Shown here in pieces: positions 37,155-45,401 of a stretch of DNA of 64,000 nt. The notes beneath the pieces are model-generated. The model made no database searches. It was not told where the DNA came from and worked only from the letters and a program-made list of their open reading frames with translations. Origin of the DNA: Nocardia sp. NBC_00416 (GTDB taxonomy: Bacteria; Actinomycetota; Actinomycetes; Mycobacteriales; Mycobacteriaceae); the NCBI RefSeq assembly GCF_036032445.1, contig NZ_CP107932.1, positions 6,512,501-6,576,500 of the forward strand, given 5' to 3'. Position 1 is the stretch's first letter, and every line of letters starts with the position of its first letter. Both the position numbers and the translations under genes were made by a program.

Positions 37155-37526
37155 ATGAGCGACGAATTCGACTACGACGACGACAGCCCGGACGATTTCG
37201 ACGGGCCGGTGACCACGAAATCCGTGGGCCCGCCCCAGGTGCACGAGGTGTTCAATCCCGATCACACGGCCGGGGTGGCCTGCGACCGCGACGGTGAGAT
37301 AGTGGGTCTGCACATCACCGATGACGCCCGGGAGAACGGCGACGCCTGGCTGGGCGCGGAGATCCTCAAACTGGCCCGGCTCGCGCATGCGAAATCACGA
37401 CTCGGGCTGCGGCGCGAAATGGAGGCCAACGGGGCCCGCTCCTACACTATCGACTCGTTCGGTCTGCCGACCGAGGCCGCCTATCAGGCCATGGAGGACG
37501 AAGCGTTCGGACTCCGGCCCGCATGA
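37155..37526 (+). CDS. EspH-like YbaB-fold protein
   Basis: A 123-residue protein with a strongly acidic start (EFDYDDDSPDDFDG) and a YbaB-like core: VACDRDGEIVGLHITDDARE strands followed by the helix LGAEILKLARLAHAKSRLGL. EspH of ESX-1 has the same acidic N-terminus and YbaB-like core, so a chaperone or adaptor role is proposed by analogy only. AGGAGAC sits 7-13 nt before ATG 37155. In-frame codons further upstream overlap the previous gene and are not needed. Confidence 0.62.
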   Translation: MSDEFDYDDDSPDDFDGPVTTKSVGPPQVHEVFNPDHTAGVACDRDGEIVGLHITDDARENGDAWLGAEILKLARLAHAKSRLGLRREMEANGARSYTIDSFGLPTEAAYQAMEDEAFGLRPA

Positions 37527-37569
37527 CGGGGCCGAGGCGGCGGGAACACCGGAAAGGCAGGACACGACC

Positions 37570-37875
37570 ATGGTGAAAATTCACTCCCTCGACGAGGTGA
37601 CCGCAACTGTCGGTGACGTCCACGGGGCGCTCGCGGTGATGAACGAGAACGTCGGTACGACCGTCGATTCGATGGCACTGGAAAGGAAGCCCGATTCGCC
37701 GCTGGACCGGAACATGACAGGCAAGCTGGATTGGATTCGGGACACCTTCGCGGCCGCGGCTTCCGCGGTCACCGAGCAGTCCGATATCACGGTGCAGGCC
37801 ACCAGTTACGGTACGACGGTGCTGGGCAACACCGATGTGGACGGTGCCGAGGCCGTGCGGTCGGTCGCGGTCTGA
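37570..37875 (+). CDS. Small helical ESX-linked protein, EspC/WXG100-like
   Basis: A 101-residue, mostly helical protein with the size and helix-turn-helix rhythm of EspC/WXG100 proteins: TATVGDVHGALAVMNENVGT and KLDWIRDTFAAAASAVTEQS. No WxG turn is present. The C-terminal tail has a Tyr (SYGTTVLGNTD), but the acidic residue is not at +4, so the canonical YxxxD/E signal is absent. It lies 9 bp before the 848-aa gene, whose product may be its partner. Confidence 0.58.
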   Translation: MVKIHSLDEVTATVGDVHGALAVMNENVGTTVDSMALERKPDSPLDRNMTGKLDWIRDTFAAAASAVTEQSDITVQATSYGTTVLGNTDVDGAEAVRSVAV

Positions 37876-37884
37876 CCCGACCCG

Positions 37885-40431
37885 ATGGCGCCCGAACAAG
37901 CGAGCCCGCACTGGGACCGGATCGTCGGCAAGGACTGGCCGCAGATACCGCCCGCGGCCTGGCACGATCTGGAGACGGCGGCACGCGACGGTGCCGAAGC
38001 GTTGAATCTGGCCGATGTCGAACAGGCGCGCAGAGCGTTCGACGAGGTGGTTCAGGAATCGGTGGGGCTGGCCCAGATCCGGACGGCGCTGGTCGCGCTG
38101 GAGGAGAATCCGCGAGCCTTCGCGAAGGCCCTGGTGGCCGCCGCGGATACCTTCGGCGCTTTCGGTGACCTGGTGCGGCGGACCAGGAACCAGATCCTCG
38201 ATGTGGTGCGGGACGCGACCGACCGGATCGAGGAGGCCACCAGCGGCGACAACAACGACGACGGTGTGGAGGACGACGAGGCCGAGGCCGCGGCGGACCG
38301 CCGGGCCACCGAGAAGATCCTCGACGACGCGCGCGGGGACGTGGTCGACATCGTCGCCGCCGCGCTCACGTCCCTCGGCCCCCAGGGCCTGCCCAGGCTC
38401 GACGATATCGCGTTGGCGCTGGGGCAACCCGGCCCGTGGCGCACCGGCGGGCGGGTGCCGGGCACGCCGCACCGGAAACCGCTCGGTGATCACCATCGAC
38501 CCGGCGACAAGCGGCCCGGCCGCGGGGGTCGGGGCTACGAGGCAGGTCCATGGGCCAAGGGATTCGACAAGCCGATGCGGCCCGACCCGATTCTCGGGCA
38601 GATTCTGATCGATCTACTCGACGATCTCCTGCATCCCACACCGGGCCCGTCCGGATCGATGCTGCCGCCGGGTACGAATATCGATGTGCCGGTGGGCAGG
38701 GGGGAGATGCCCGGTGCGCCGCTCGCGCCCACGGATCCGAACCCGGGGCACGCTCCGGCGGTGCCCGGACACGGCACTCCCGGCTTCGCATCGCCGGGCG
38801 GGCGTTCCGACCCGGCCGCGCCCGAGGCCGGGAGCGGCGGTGGTGACGGCGGCGCCGGCATCGATACCGCGGCGGTCGACGAGCCCGCCGGTGCGCCGCG
38901 AGCAGGGCGTACCGCCGACGAGACAGAGCTTCCCGATGGCTCGGACGTGTCCGCGGGCCCCGACCGCGACCTGTCCGCGCACAGTGGCGACGATCCCCTG
39001 GAGAACTGGAATGTGACGCGGGGGAACGGCGCGCACTCCGCGACGGACTCCGACACCGGGTCGGCCGCTCCCGCCGTGCCGCCCCTGCTTCCAGCCGCGA
39101 TGAACCCCGCTCCGGGAGCTACCGCGGCCCCGGCGGTGAGCAGCGCGAGTGCTGGAGGCGCGTCGGTGAGCAGTACGCCGGCCGCCGCGGCGTCGGGCCC
39201 GGGCGCTATATCGTCCGCGCAGGCCACTAGGGGTGTCATGGGCCCGGTCGACGCACATCGTGCTCCGGGTGCGACCGGCAAAGCCCTGACGCCCGGTTCC
39301 GCGCCGGGTGTGAGCGCGGCAGTCGGCAAGGCGCCGGTGCCGCTGCCCGACGGCGACTCGGGCGCGGGGAAGCACAGTGGCGCCGGCGAACTCGTACAGA
39401 CCGCCGTCGGCGCGGCCATGATCTCGGCGTCCGCCCCGACGTTCGTGGTCGGCGAACGGGTCGACGGGGATCTGGTGCTGGCCCGCACACTGCTGGGCGG
39501 TATCCGGGCGGCCACCGATTCCTGGGTGGTCGGTGTGGACTGGGCGGTGGCTGTGCTGCGCCACCCGAGCGGGGTGAGCGCCTTCGTCACATCGAACGAG
39601 GGGCGCGGTTGGTTGCCCGCCCGGTTGCATCTGCCCAGCGAGGTGTCGCTGCCCTGGTTGTGGGCCGTAGCCGAAGGGTCGGGCTGGGAGGGTATCGCGG
39701 ATCCGGCCCGGATCCTGGTGGAGTTCGCGATAGCCTGGGGCGCGAAGTCGGGCGCGAAACTCTCGGCACTGGCCTCGTCGCAGCCGATCGATCCGGTGCT
39801 GGGGCGCCAACTCGGCGCTGTTTCGCTCGCGGGGTCGGTCCCGCCGTCGGACACCATGGATCTGCGGGCGCCTGCCCCGGGCACCCTGGATCGTCTGGGG
39901 ATCACTGCCGCGCCCCGGTTGCTCGACCGCGCGGCCAAGGTCGCGGACAACGCGATCGCGCTGCGCTGCCTGGAGTTGGCGGTGGACGCGCACACCCGGG
40001 TCGAACGGGCCGAGCTGCCCGCCGTGGACGCGATGGGCGCTCCCGAGATCAGGCTCCGGATCCTGCGTGCCCTACGGGACGGCCGAGATTTCGCCGACAG
40101 CTGGTGGGAAGAGATCCAGGACGCCGACGATCTGATCGCCGCGACCGCGCTCGGGCACCGCGCCGAGACCAGTCGGATCGGGCTCGGCGAACTGCGTTCC
40201 GATGCGGCTGATCTCGAACCGGGCTCGGAATTGTCGGTGCTGCGCACGCTCACTTTCCATCGTCGCTGCAACGAGTTGGTGCTGCTGCTCGCCGAGGAGA
40301 AATCGCGGCAGACACTGCGCGACGCGGTGTACGCGCATACGCAGGTCCTCGCGCATCCACTGTTCGTGCCGCCCCCGGCTGCCGCGCCCGCTCCGCGGCG
40401 CGCGACGATCAGTACCGGCCCGGCTCGGTGA
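37885..40431 (+). CDS. Large ESX-linked protein (848 aa) with shared C-terminal domain
   Basis: The N-terminal ~180 residues are helical (WHDLETAARDGAEALNLADV and onward) with an acidic spacer, followed by about 330 residues of low-complexity Pro/Gly/Ala sequence. The C-terminal ~290 residues (from VVGERVDGDLVLARTLLGGI, about 515) form a folded domain also present in the next gene. Shared landmarks are VTSNEGRGWLPA, DPARILVEFAIAWGAK, SWWEEIQDADDLIAA and LRDAVYAHTQVLAHP. I do not know its function. It ends the long operon from 29798. Confidence 0.72.
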   Translation: MAPEQASPHWDRIVGKDWPQIPPAAWHDLETAARDGAEALNLADVEQARRAFDEVVQESVGLAQIRTALVALEENPRAFAKALVAAADTFGAFGDLVRRTRNQILDVVRDATDRIEEATSGDNNDDGVEDDEAEAAADRRATEKILDDARGDVVDIVAAALTSLGPQGLPRLDDIALALGQPGPWRTGGRVPGTPHRKPLGDHHRPGDKRPGRGGRGYEAGPWAKGFDKPMRPDPILGQILIDLLDDLLHPTPGPSGSMLPPGTNIDVPVGRGEMPGAPLAPTDPNPGHAPAVPGHGTPGFASPGGRSDPAAPEAGSGGGDGGAGIDTAAVDEPAGAPRAGRTADETELPDGSDVSAGPDRDLSAHSGDDPLENWNVTRGNGAHSATDSDTGSAAPAVPPLLPAAMNPAPGATAAPAVSSASAGGASVSSTPAAAASGPGAISSAQATRGVMGPVDAHRAPGATGKALTPGSAPGVSAAVGKAPVPLPDGDSGAGKHSGAGELVQTAVGAAMISASAPTFVVGERVDGDLVLARTLLGGIRAATDSWVVGVDWAVAVLRHPSGVSAFVTSNEGRGWLPARLHLPSEVSLPWLWAVAEGSGWEGIADPARILVEFAIAWGAKSGAKLSALASSQPIDPVLGRQLGAVSLAGSVPPSDTMDLRAPAPGTLDRLGITAAPRLLDRAAKVADNAIALRCLELAVDAHTRVERAELPAVDAMGAPEIRLRILRALRDGRDFADSWWEEIQDADDLIAATALGHRAETSRIGLGELRSDAADLEPGSELSVLRTLTFHRRCNELVLLLAEEKSRQTLRDAVYAHTQVLAHPLFVPPPAAAPAPRRATISTGPAR

Positions 40432-40456
40432 TCCCGCTCTCGCCGACCATTAATCC

Positions 40457-40472
40457 TCCCCAGGATTGGGAA
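40457..40472 (+). promoter_or_regulatory. Island palindrome copy b (TCCCCAGGATTGGGAA)
   Basis: Full match to TYCCCA-N4-TGGGAA, 46 bp before ATG 40519. It is followed by GAATCGACAATGG, close to the sequence after copies e and f. Confidence 0.7.
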
Positions 40473-40518
40473 GAATCGACAATGGGAACAGTCGCTGGTG
40501 GGAAAGGATTGATCAAGC

Positions 40519-42519
40519 ATGCCGGAATGGTTGGACATCGACCCTGCGGTACTGCGCCAGCTGGCACTTCAACACGACCAGGTAGCGGCGGAAACCCGAG
40601 AGTGGGCGCAACCGCCGGTGGACTGGCTCGCCAACTTCGAACCCACCTACGGCAAAATCGCCAATCCGGTTAAAGAGGCGCTCGAACGCTATTACGACGC
40701 TCGGCTACGCGCGGGCGAGGCGCTTGCCCGCGAGCACGAAATGACCGCGAAATCGCTGCGTGACTCCGCCGACGACTACGAGCGGACAGATGCCGAGGGC
40801 GCGTCCGCTGTCGGCTCGGTGGACGGAATTTCCCGCGACCCGTCCGGGTTCGCTCAGCCCGATCCCGGCATGCGCGGTCCGGTCTCGGCGCCCCAGGACG
40901 GTCTCGGCGCCGTCCCGGGCGCGATCGGCGGCCCCAGGGATCGGTCGATGGATGTCGAGGGTCCCCCGGCGGGTGCGGCGCCGCCCGCGGGCCCGGCGGC
41001 GCCTGCGGCGGCCGCCCCGGATTCCGCCGCAGCCAACGGCGCCGCGCCCGGACAGAACGGGGCGACGCCGAACGGCGCCACCGCCGCACCCGGTGCCGTG
41101 CCGGCCGGTCAGCAGGCTGCCGGTGCGCCCGCGTCGCCGATCAGCGCCGGACCCGGCAGCGGCCCCACCGTATCCGGCGACGCGGTACATCCGGGCGGTC
41201 CCGTGGTCAGCGCGCCGACCGGCTCCGGGCACGATGACCGCAGCGGCACCACACCGCCGAGCGGAGCCAACTCGCCGGACGGAACTCCGGTCCCGATCGT
41301 CGCGCCGACCCCGTTCAACTCGGCGGTCGATTCCGCGAAGGACAAGGAAGCCGAGCCCGCCTACATCGTCGGCGACGCGGTGAACGACGACCTGGTCATC
41401 GCCAAGACACTGCTCGGGGCCGTCTTGGCCGCCACTGATTCGGCGGTCGGCATGACCTGGGCGGTCGCGGTGCTGCGCGGTCCCGCCGGCGCCGGCATCT
41501 TCATCACGTCCAACGAGGGCCGCGGCTGGATGCCCGCCGGGCTGTTCCTGCCACGCCAGGTCTCCACGCCGTGGCTGTGGGACGAGCTGCTCGGCGCCGA
41601 CGGTGCAGCCGCCGCGCCATGGGAAGGCGTCGCCGACCCGGCCCGGGTTCTGGTCGAATTCGGAAAGGCATGGGGCGCGAAGGCCAATGCGGTGCTCTCC
41701 GCGCTCGCCTCGTCCGGGCCGATCGATCCCGGCTTGCAGGGTCGGCTCCGGGAGGTCGCCATGCAGGGCCTCATCGGGCCGAGTGACGACCTGGACCTGC
41801 GGGTGCTCACTCCCGACACCACCGATCGCCTCGGTCTCACCGGTTCGGCGTCCGCTCTGGAGTCGGTCTCGGCGGTTCCGGACGCCCAGGTGCGCGCCCG
41901 CTGTGTGGAACTCGCGCTCGACGCCCACGCTCAGGTCGGCCGCTCGGTTCCGGGCCACTTCGACACAGTCGGCGCGCGCGGTATCCGCGACCGCATCCTG
42001 GCCCGGATCGAGGCCGGCGAGGATGTTCCCAGATCCTGGTGGGACGAACTGCGCGACGCCGATGATCTGCTGGCCGCGGCGATGATCTCGCAACGGGTCG
42101 ATGTGGGCCGGGTGGATCTCGGCGCCATTCGTGTGGACGACGAGGTGAACGCGGTGCGCGCCATGGTGTGGGAGCGGCGCGCCAACGAGTTGGTGGCGCT
42201 ACTGGACGAGGAGCAGGACCGTCAGGTCCTGCGCGACGCCGTCTACGCGCACAGCCAGGTGCTGGAGCACCCGTCGTTCGTGGCGGCCCCGGAAGCGGTT
42301 TCCACGGGAACCGACGAGCGGGTGGAACGGCCCGCCGGTGCTTCGGCCGGAGTCTCCGCCCCCGCCGAACAAGAGGGTGCAAGCCCGGATTCGGCGGCCC
42401 CGGGTGCTGTCAGTCCTCCCGCTGGCGCTGTCAGTGCTCCGGATATCGGTGCCGGGCCGCCGCCCGGTGTAGTCGCCCCGTCGATCACGCCACCGCCGGA
42501 GCGCCGCGAAACCTCCTGA
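40519..42519 (+). CDS. EspC-like N-terminus fused to the shared large C-terminal domain (666 aa)
   Basis: Residues ~1-105 are an EspC/WXG100-like helical pair (DPAVLRQLALQHDQVAAETR, then ALAREHEMTAKSLRDSADDY) ending in DYERTD, a canonical YxxxD export motif. About 170 low-complexity residues follow. The C-terminal domain (about 288-600) is paralogous to that of the 848-aa protein: VNDDLVIAKTLLGAVLAATD, TSNEGRGWMPAGLF, DPARVLVEFGKAWGAK, SWWDELRDADDLLAAAM. It is a likely ESX substrate. It has its own palindrome upstream and a 12-bp-stem hairpin (42529-42558) after the stop, so it is a single-gene unit. Confidence 0.75.
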   Translation: MPEWLDIDPAVLRQLALQHDQVAAETREWAQPPVDWLANFEPTYGKIANPVKEALERYYDARLRAGEALAREHEMTAKSLRDSADDYERTDAEGASAVGSVDGISRDPSGFAQPDPGMRGPVSAPQDGLGAVPGAIGGPRDRSMDVEGPPAGAAPPAGPAAPAAAAPDSAAANGAAPGQNGATPNGATAAPGAVPAGQQAAGAPASPISAGPGSGPTVSGDAVHPGGPVVSAPTGSGHDDRSGTTPPSGANSPDGTPVPIVAPTPFNSAVDSAKDKEAEPAYIVGDAVNDDLVIAKTLLGAVLAATDSAVGMTWAVAVLRGPAGAGIFITSNEGRGWMPAGLFLPRQVSTPWLWDELLGADGAAAAPWEGVADPARVLVEFGKAWGAKANAVLSALASSGPIDPGLQGRLREVAMQGLIGPSDDLDLRVLTPDTTDRLGLTGSASALESVSAVPDAQVRARCVELALDAHAQVGRSVPGHFDTVGARGIRDRILARIEAGEDVPRSWWDELRDADDLLAAAMISQRVDVGRVDLGAIRVDDEVNAVRAMVWERRANELVALLDEEQDRQVLRDAVYAHSQVLEHPSFVAAPEAVSTGTDERVERPAGASAGVSAPAEQEGASPDSAAPGAVSPPAGAVSAPDIGAGPPPGVVAPSITPPPERRETS

Positions 42520-42528
42520 TTCGTCGTC

Positions 42529-42558
42529 GGCCCTGCTGCCCGGACCGGCGGCAGGGCC
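42529..42558 (+). terminator. Terminator hairpin
   Basis: GGCCCTGCTGCC/GGCGGCAGGGCC pair over 12 bp (one U-G) around the loop CGGACC, 10 bp after the stop of the 666-aa gene. Confidence 0.75.
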
Positions 42559-42627
42559 GTACCGAGTGGACGGTTCGCGGGCCGACCGGGCCAGGATTAC
42601 CGCTGTTCGAGGGGCTGTTTCGGTGGA

Positions 42628-42756
42628 TCAGAAGAGAATTCGCGACAGCGCGGCGGTGTTCGTGAATATGCCCAGCGCCAGGTCGGCATTGCCGACGAGG
42701 GAGCCGCGGCGAGGAGTGCGGCGGCACCGGTGGCCGCGCTGAGCGAAATCCCGAAC
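42628..42756 (-). pseudogene. Possible gene remnant with one frameshift
   Basis: Read on the minus strand, GFGISLSAATGAAALLAAAP (ending near 42699) is followed in the next frame by LVGNADLALGIFTNTAALSR and a few more residues to a TGA at 42628-42630. Together they look like the C-terminal end of a decayed membrane or exported protein. Upstream frames are broken by stops. The family is not recognised; this is a weak call. Confidence 0.3.
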
Positions 42757-42915
42757 CCTCAGCCCCGCACACCAGGATCAGTAACGTCGCGGGCCTGTTG
42801 TTCTGGGGAGTCCGTCGATGTCACCGGTGCATCAGATGCGACGGCGCCGCGCAACGTATCACTGCCGATTCTCGCCGCACAGCGGATCCGCGCGCGCCGG
42901 ACAGGCCGGTCACCA

Positions 42916-43047
42916 TCACGGCCTCGTCCGGGCCCGCTGATTCTCCCGCGCCCGGACAGCGAGTTCGACGCTGCCCCGGCTCGGATCGGGGAGACCGGCG
43001 ACGACTTTCAGCAGCGTCGATTTGCCGCTGTGTGGCGCGTCGGTCGG
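42916..43047 (-). pseudogene. Remnant of an ABC-transporter ATPase (Walker A region)
   Basis: Directly after the stop of the 389-aa gene, the minus strand reads APHSGKSTLLKVVAGLPDPS followed by RGSV, and reaches a stop at 42916-42918. This is the Walker A and following helix of an ABC ATPase (compare G-x-x-G-x-G-K-S-T-L-L-x-x-x-A-G-L), with the first Gly already changed. Q-loop, signature and Walker B are missing. It is a truncated fossil, not a functional gene. The rest of 42520-43050 holds no intact gene. Confidence 0.55.
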
Positions 43048-43050
43048 CGG

Positions 43051-44220
43051 TTACACCTGTTTGCTGGGAGATGTCGGGCCGTAGGGGATTTCGCCCTGCG
43101 GGGTGCCGGGCGCCGGATTCTGCGGCGGAGTATCGCCCGGCGGGGCTGTCGCGCCCCCGGGCGCCGACGCGGTGGGGTCGGTGGGGGCGGGACCGGGTGA
43201 GGGGGCCGGCTCGCTCGGCGGCGCTTCGCCGTCCTCCTTGTCCTCCTCGTCTTTGTCGTCTTTCTGTCCGAGGAGTTCCGGGAGCTGGCCGAGCATGGGC
43301 AGCAGTGCCATGGGCAGCATGGCGAGCATCGGCAGCATGGATCCGAGGCCGCCGTCGGCGCCCCCAGCGGCGCCGCCGGCGGCGCCTGCCGACGTGCCGC
43401 CGCCGGACGAACCGCCGCTTCCGGAGTCACCGCCGGCCGCACCGACGTTCACGTCCTGCGCAGCCTGGACCGTGTCGTGCACCTTCTTCACCGCGGCGGC
43501 GATATGGTCCATGACCGTCGCTTCTTCGGCATGCGTGAGTTTCTTCGCACTGACCGACGACAGCGCGGTGTTCAGTTCGGCTTCGATGTGCTGAATGGTG
43601 AACAAAGTCTGGGCTTGCTCGGCAGCGACCATCCGCGAGGTGCCGTCCACCTGCGTATCCATATCGACCATGGAGTCTTGCCGGGTGCCGGCCGAGGACA
43701 CCTGCTGTTTATAGAGGTCCAAGCCCTTTCCCGACCCTTGGAGAGTGGCGGCCTGGACTTTGTCCGGGGTCTTGCCGTTCATCGGCGCCGGCGGCGGATC
43801 CGAGCGCCCGAATCCGAGCACGTTCACCGATTTCTGCATCGCCACTTCCGCATCCCCGATGAAGGCGTTGACCGTGGGGTGCTTGGGCAGCCGAACCAGC
43901 TTTATCTCGTAGTAGGGCTTCGTCGGGCCGGTACCGCCGCGGATCTGCATCCCGCCACCCGCGTCACCCGCGCTTCCCGGCGCGCCGGGACCGGATTCGG
44001 GACCTGGGGTGCGCTTCTCGCTCATCAGCGTGGTGGGCTGATTCGGGTCCGCGCCGGGAGCCGGGGGGAGTGGGCGATTCGGGTCCGTGCCAGGAGCCGG
44101 GGGAAGTGGGCGTGGATCGCCGGGTCGCGCACCGGGAGGGCGGGTGCCGTCCGCGATCGTTGTGCCGTCCGGCCCCGTTTCGGGGGTACTGAGATCTGCG
44201 TCCGCTGTCGCTGTATCCAT
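43051..44220 (-). CDS. ESX-linked helical protein with Met/Leu-rich patch (389 aa)
   Basis: Residues 1-95 are Pro/Gly-rich and carry two near-identical repeats (PGTDPNRPLPPAPGADPNQP). A helical domain (about 140-260, for example MVAAEQAQTLFTIQHIEAEL) resembles the helical regions found with NlpC/P60 hydrolases in ESX loci. A Gly/Ser linker leads to the hydrophobic patch GLGSMLPMLAMLPMALLPML (about 295-315), then an acidic, Pro-rich tail. No Sec signal. It is divergent from the NlpC/P60 gene at 44412, and palindrome e lies in the shared spacer. Role unknown; a partner of the adjacent hydrolase is plausible. Confidence 0.68.
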   Translation of the reverse strand: MDTATADADLSTPETGPDGTTIADGTRPPGARPGDPRPLPPAPGTDPNRPLPPAPGADPNQPTTLMSEKRTPGPESGPGAPGSAGDAGGGMQIRGGTGPTKPYYEIKLVRLPKHPTVNAFIGDAEVAMQKSVNVLGFGRSDPPPAPMNGKTPDKVQAATLQGSGKGLDLYKQQVSSAGTRQDSMVDMDTQVDGTSRMVAAEQAQTLFTIQHIEAELNTALSSVSAKKLTHAEEATVMDHIAAAVKKVHDTVQAAQDVNVGAAGGDSGSGGSSGGGTSAGAAGGAAGGADGGLGSMLPMLAMLPMALLPMLGQLPELLGQKDDKDEEDKEDGEAPPSEPAPSPGPAPTDPTASAPGGATAPPGDTPPQNPAPGTPQGEIPYGPTSPSKQV

Positions 44221-44263
44221 CCGCTGTCGTCGCCTCCCGTGATGTCACTTTCATTGTGTTGCC

Positions 44264-44279
44264 TTCCTAAGGATGGGAA
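44264..44279 (-). promoter_or_regulatory. Island palindrome copy e (TTCCTAAGGATGGGAA)
   Basis: Fits the island pattern with one mismatch in the left arm. Read toward the minus-strand gene it continues GGCAACACAATGA, as after copy f. It lies 43 bp before ATG 44220, within the 191-bp divergent spacer. Confidence 0.6.
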
Positions 44280-44411
44280 TACGATGGGCGTCGTTATTCC
44301 GCGTGTTGTCGCATAGTCGAACAGATAACAGGGGCGTAATTGCCGAGAAATTGCCCGGGGTGCTGGGGCAGAGAGGTAAGTCGGTGCGATGAGCGATGGT
44401 GAGCTGATCGC

Positions 44412-45386
44412 ATGCCGGCACTGACCGACGATGTGCACGGTGTGTTACACGAGCTGCTCGGCCTGTACGGGGCCGGGCAGCCGTCCGAACGCGCCTCGGC
44501 CTCGCTGGCACAGGCCATGGCGGCGGATCTGAGCAGACTCTCCGGCGGGGGCGCTCGTGGCTACGGCGACGCATTGGGGTTGCAGCGGACGGTGATCGAC
44601 ACTCAGCACGGGCGGGACGGGGTGGTGGGCAAGACGGTTTCGGAATCAGGTACCGGAACGCTCAACGGGCGCGGTGTGCTCAACAGTCAGATATCCGATC
44701 TGCAGGCGCGGATACAGGCCATCACGGCTATCGGCGACACCCGGTTCAGCGGCCCCGCACTACTCGACTCTGCCCAGCAGACCATCACGAACGCGACCAG
44801 GCAGGTGAACGCCGATATCGACGCGGCACGTAGACAAGCGGCTCAGATCATGCCGCCGGTGGCGCTCGCCGAGCGCACCCGAGCAGCCTCGACTCCGCCC
44901 CGGAAAAGGCGTCGCCGCCGGCGGCCACGCATGGTGTCCGGTCAGCAGGTCACCAATGCCGTCCATCAGCCGACCCGTCGCGGTACCCGCCGCAACTGGG
45001 ACAAGTCGAAGGGGGGACAGGCGGCTCAGGCCGCGGACGGCGCCCTGGGCCTGCCCTATATTTGGGGCGGCGGTGGAGCCGGCGGCCCCAGCGGCGGCGG
45101 TTTCGACTGCTCCGGCCTGACGCAATACGCCATCGCCCAGGCCACGAACGGGGAGGTGGTGTTGCCCCGCACCACCTACGACCAGATCTATGCCGGAGAA
45201 CGGATCGATCCGCGCGATGTGCGGGCGGGTGATCTGGTGTTTCCGGCGGGGTCGTTCAGTTCACGGGGTCCCGAACACGTTCAACTCGCTGCCGGCAACG
45301 GTATGGTGATCGAGGCGCCCTATTCGGGTGCGACGGTGACCTATTCCCCCATGCCGTCCAGCGCTGTCGTAGTTCGGGTCGTTTGA
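44412..45386 (+). CDS. NlpC/P60 peptidoglycan hydrolase of the ESX locus
   Basis: A 324-residue protein. The N-terminal ~150 residues are helical (LQARIQAITAIGDTRFSGPA is typical of the DUF4226-type helical region that often precedes such hydrolases; match from memory). A very basic linker with PRKRRRRRRPR is at about 161-171. The C-terminal NlpC/P60 domain has catalytic Cys233 in FDCSGLTQYA and His in EHVQLAAGNG. No Sec signal is seen, so export through the ESX channel is inferred. It probably remodels peptidoglycan around the apparatus. The CpnT-like gene follows after 15 bp. Confidence 0.85.
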   Translation: MPALTDDVHGVLHELLGLYGAGQPSERASASLAQAMAADLSRLSGGGARGYGDALGLQRTVIDTQHGRDGVVGKTVSESGTGTLNGRGVLNSQISDLQARIQAITAIGDTRFSGPALLDSAQQTITNATRQVNADIDAARRQAAQIMPPVALAERTRAASTPPRKRRRRRRPRMVSGQQVTNAVHQPTRRGTRRNWDKSKGGQAAQAADGALGLPYIWGGGGAGGPSGGGFDCSGLTQYAIAQATNGEVVLPRTTYDQIYAGERIDPRDVRAGDLVFPAGSFSSRGPEHVQLAAGNGMVIEAPYSGATVTYSPMPSSAVVVRVV

Positions 45387-45401
45387 GCGGAACCTTCGCC
45401 C

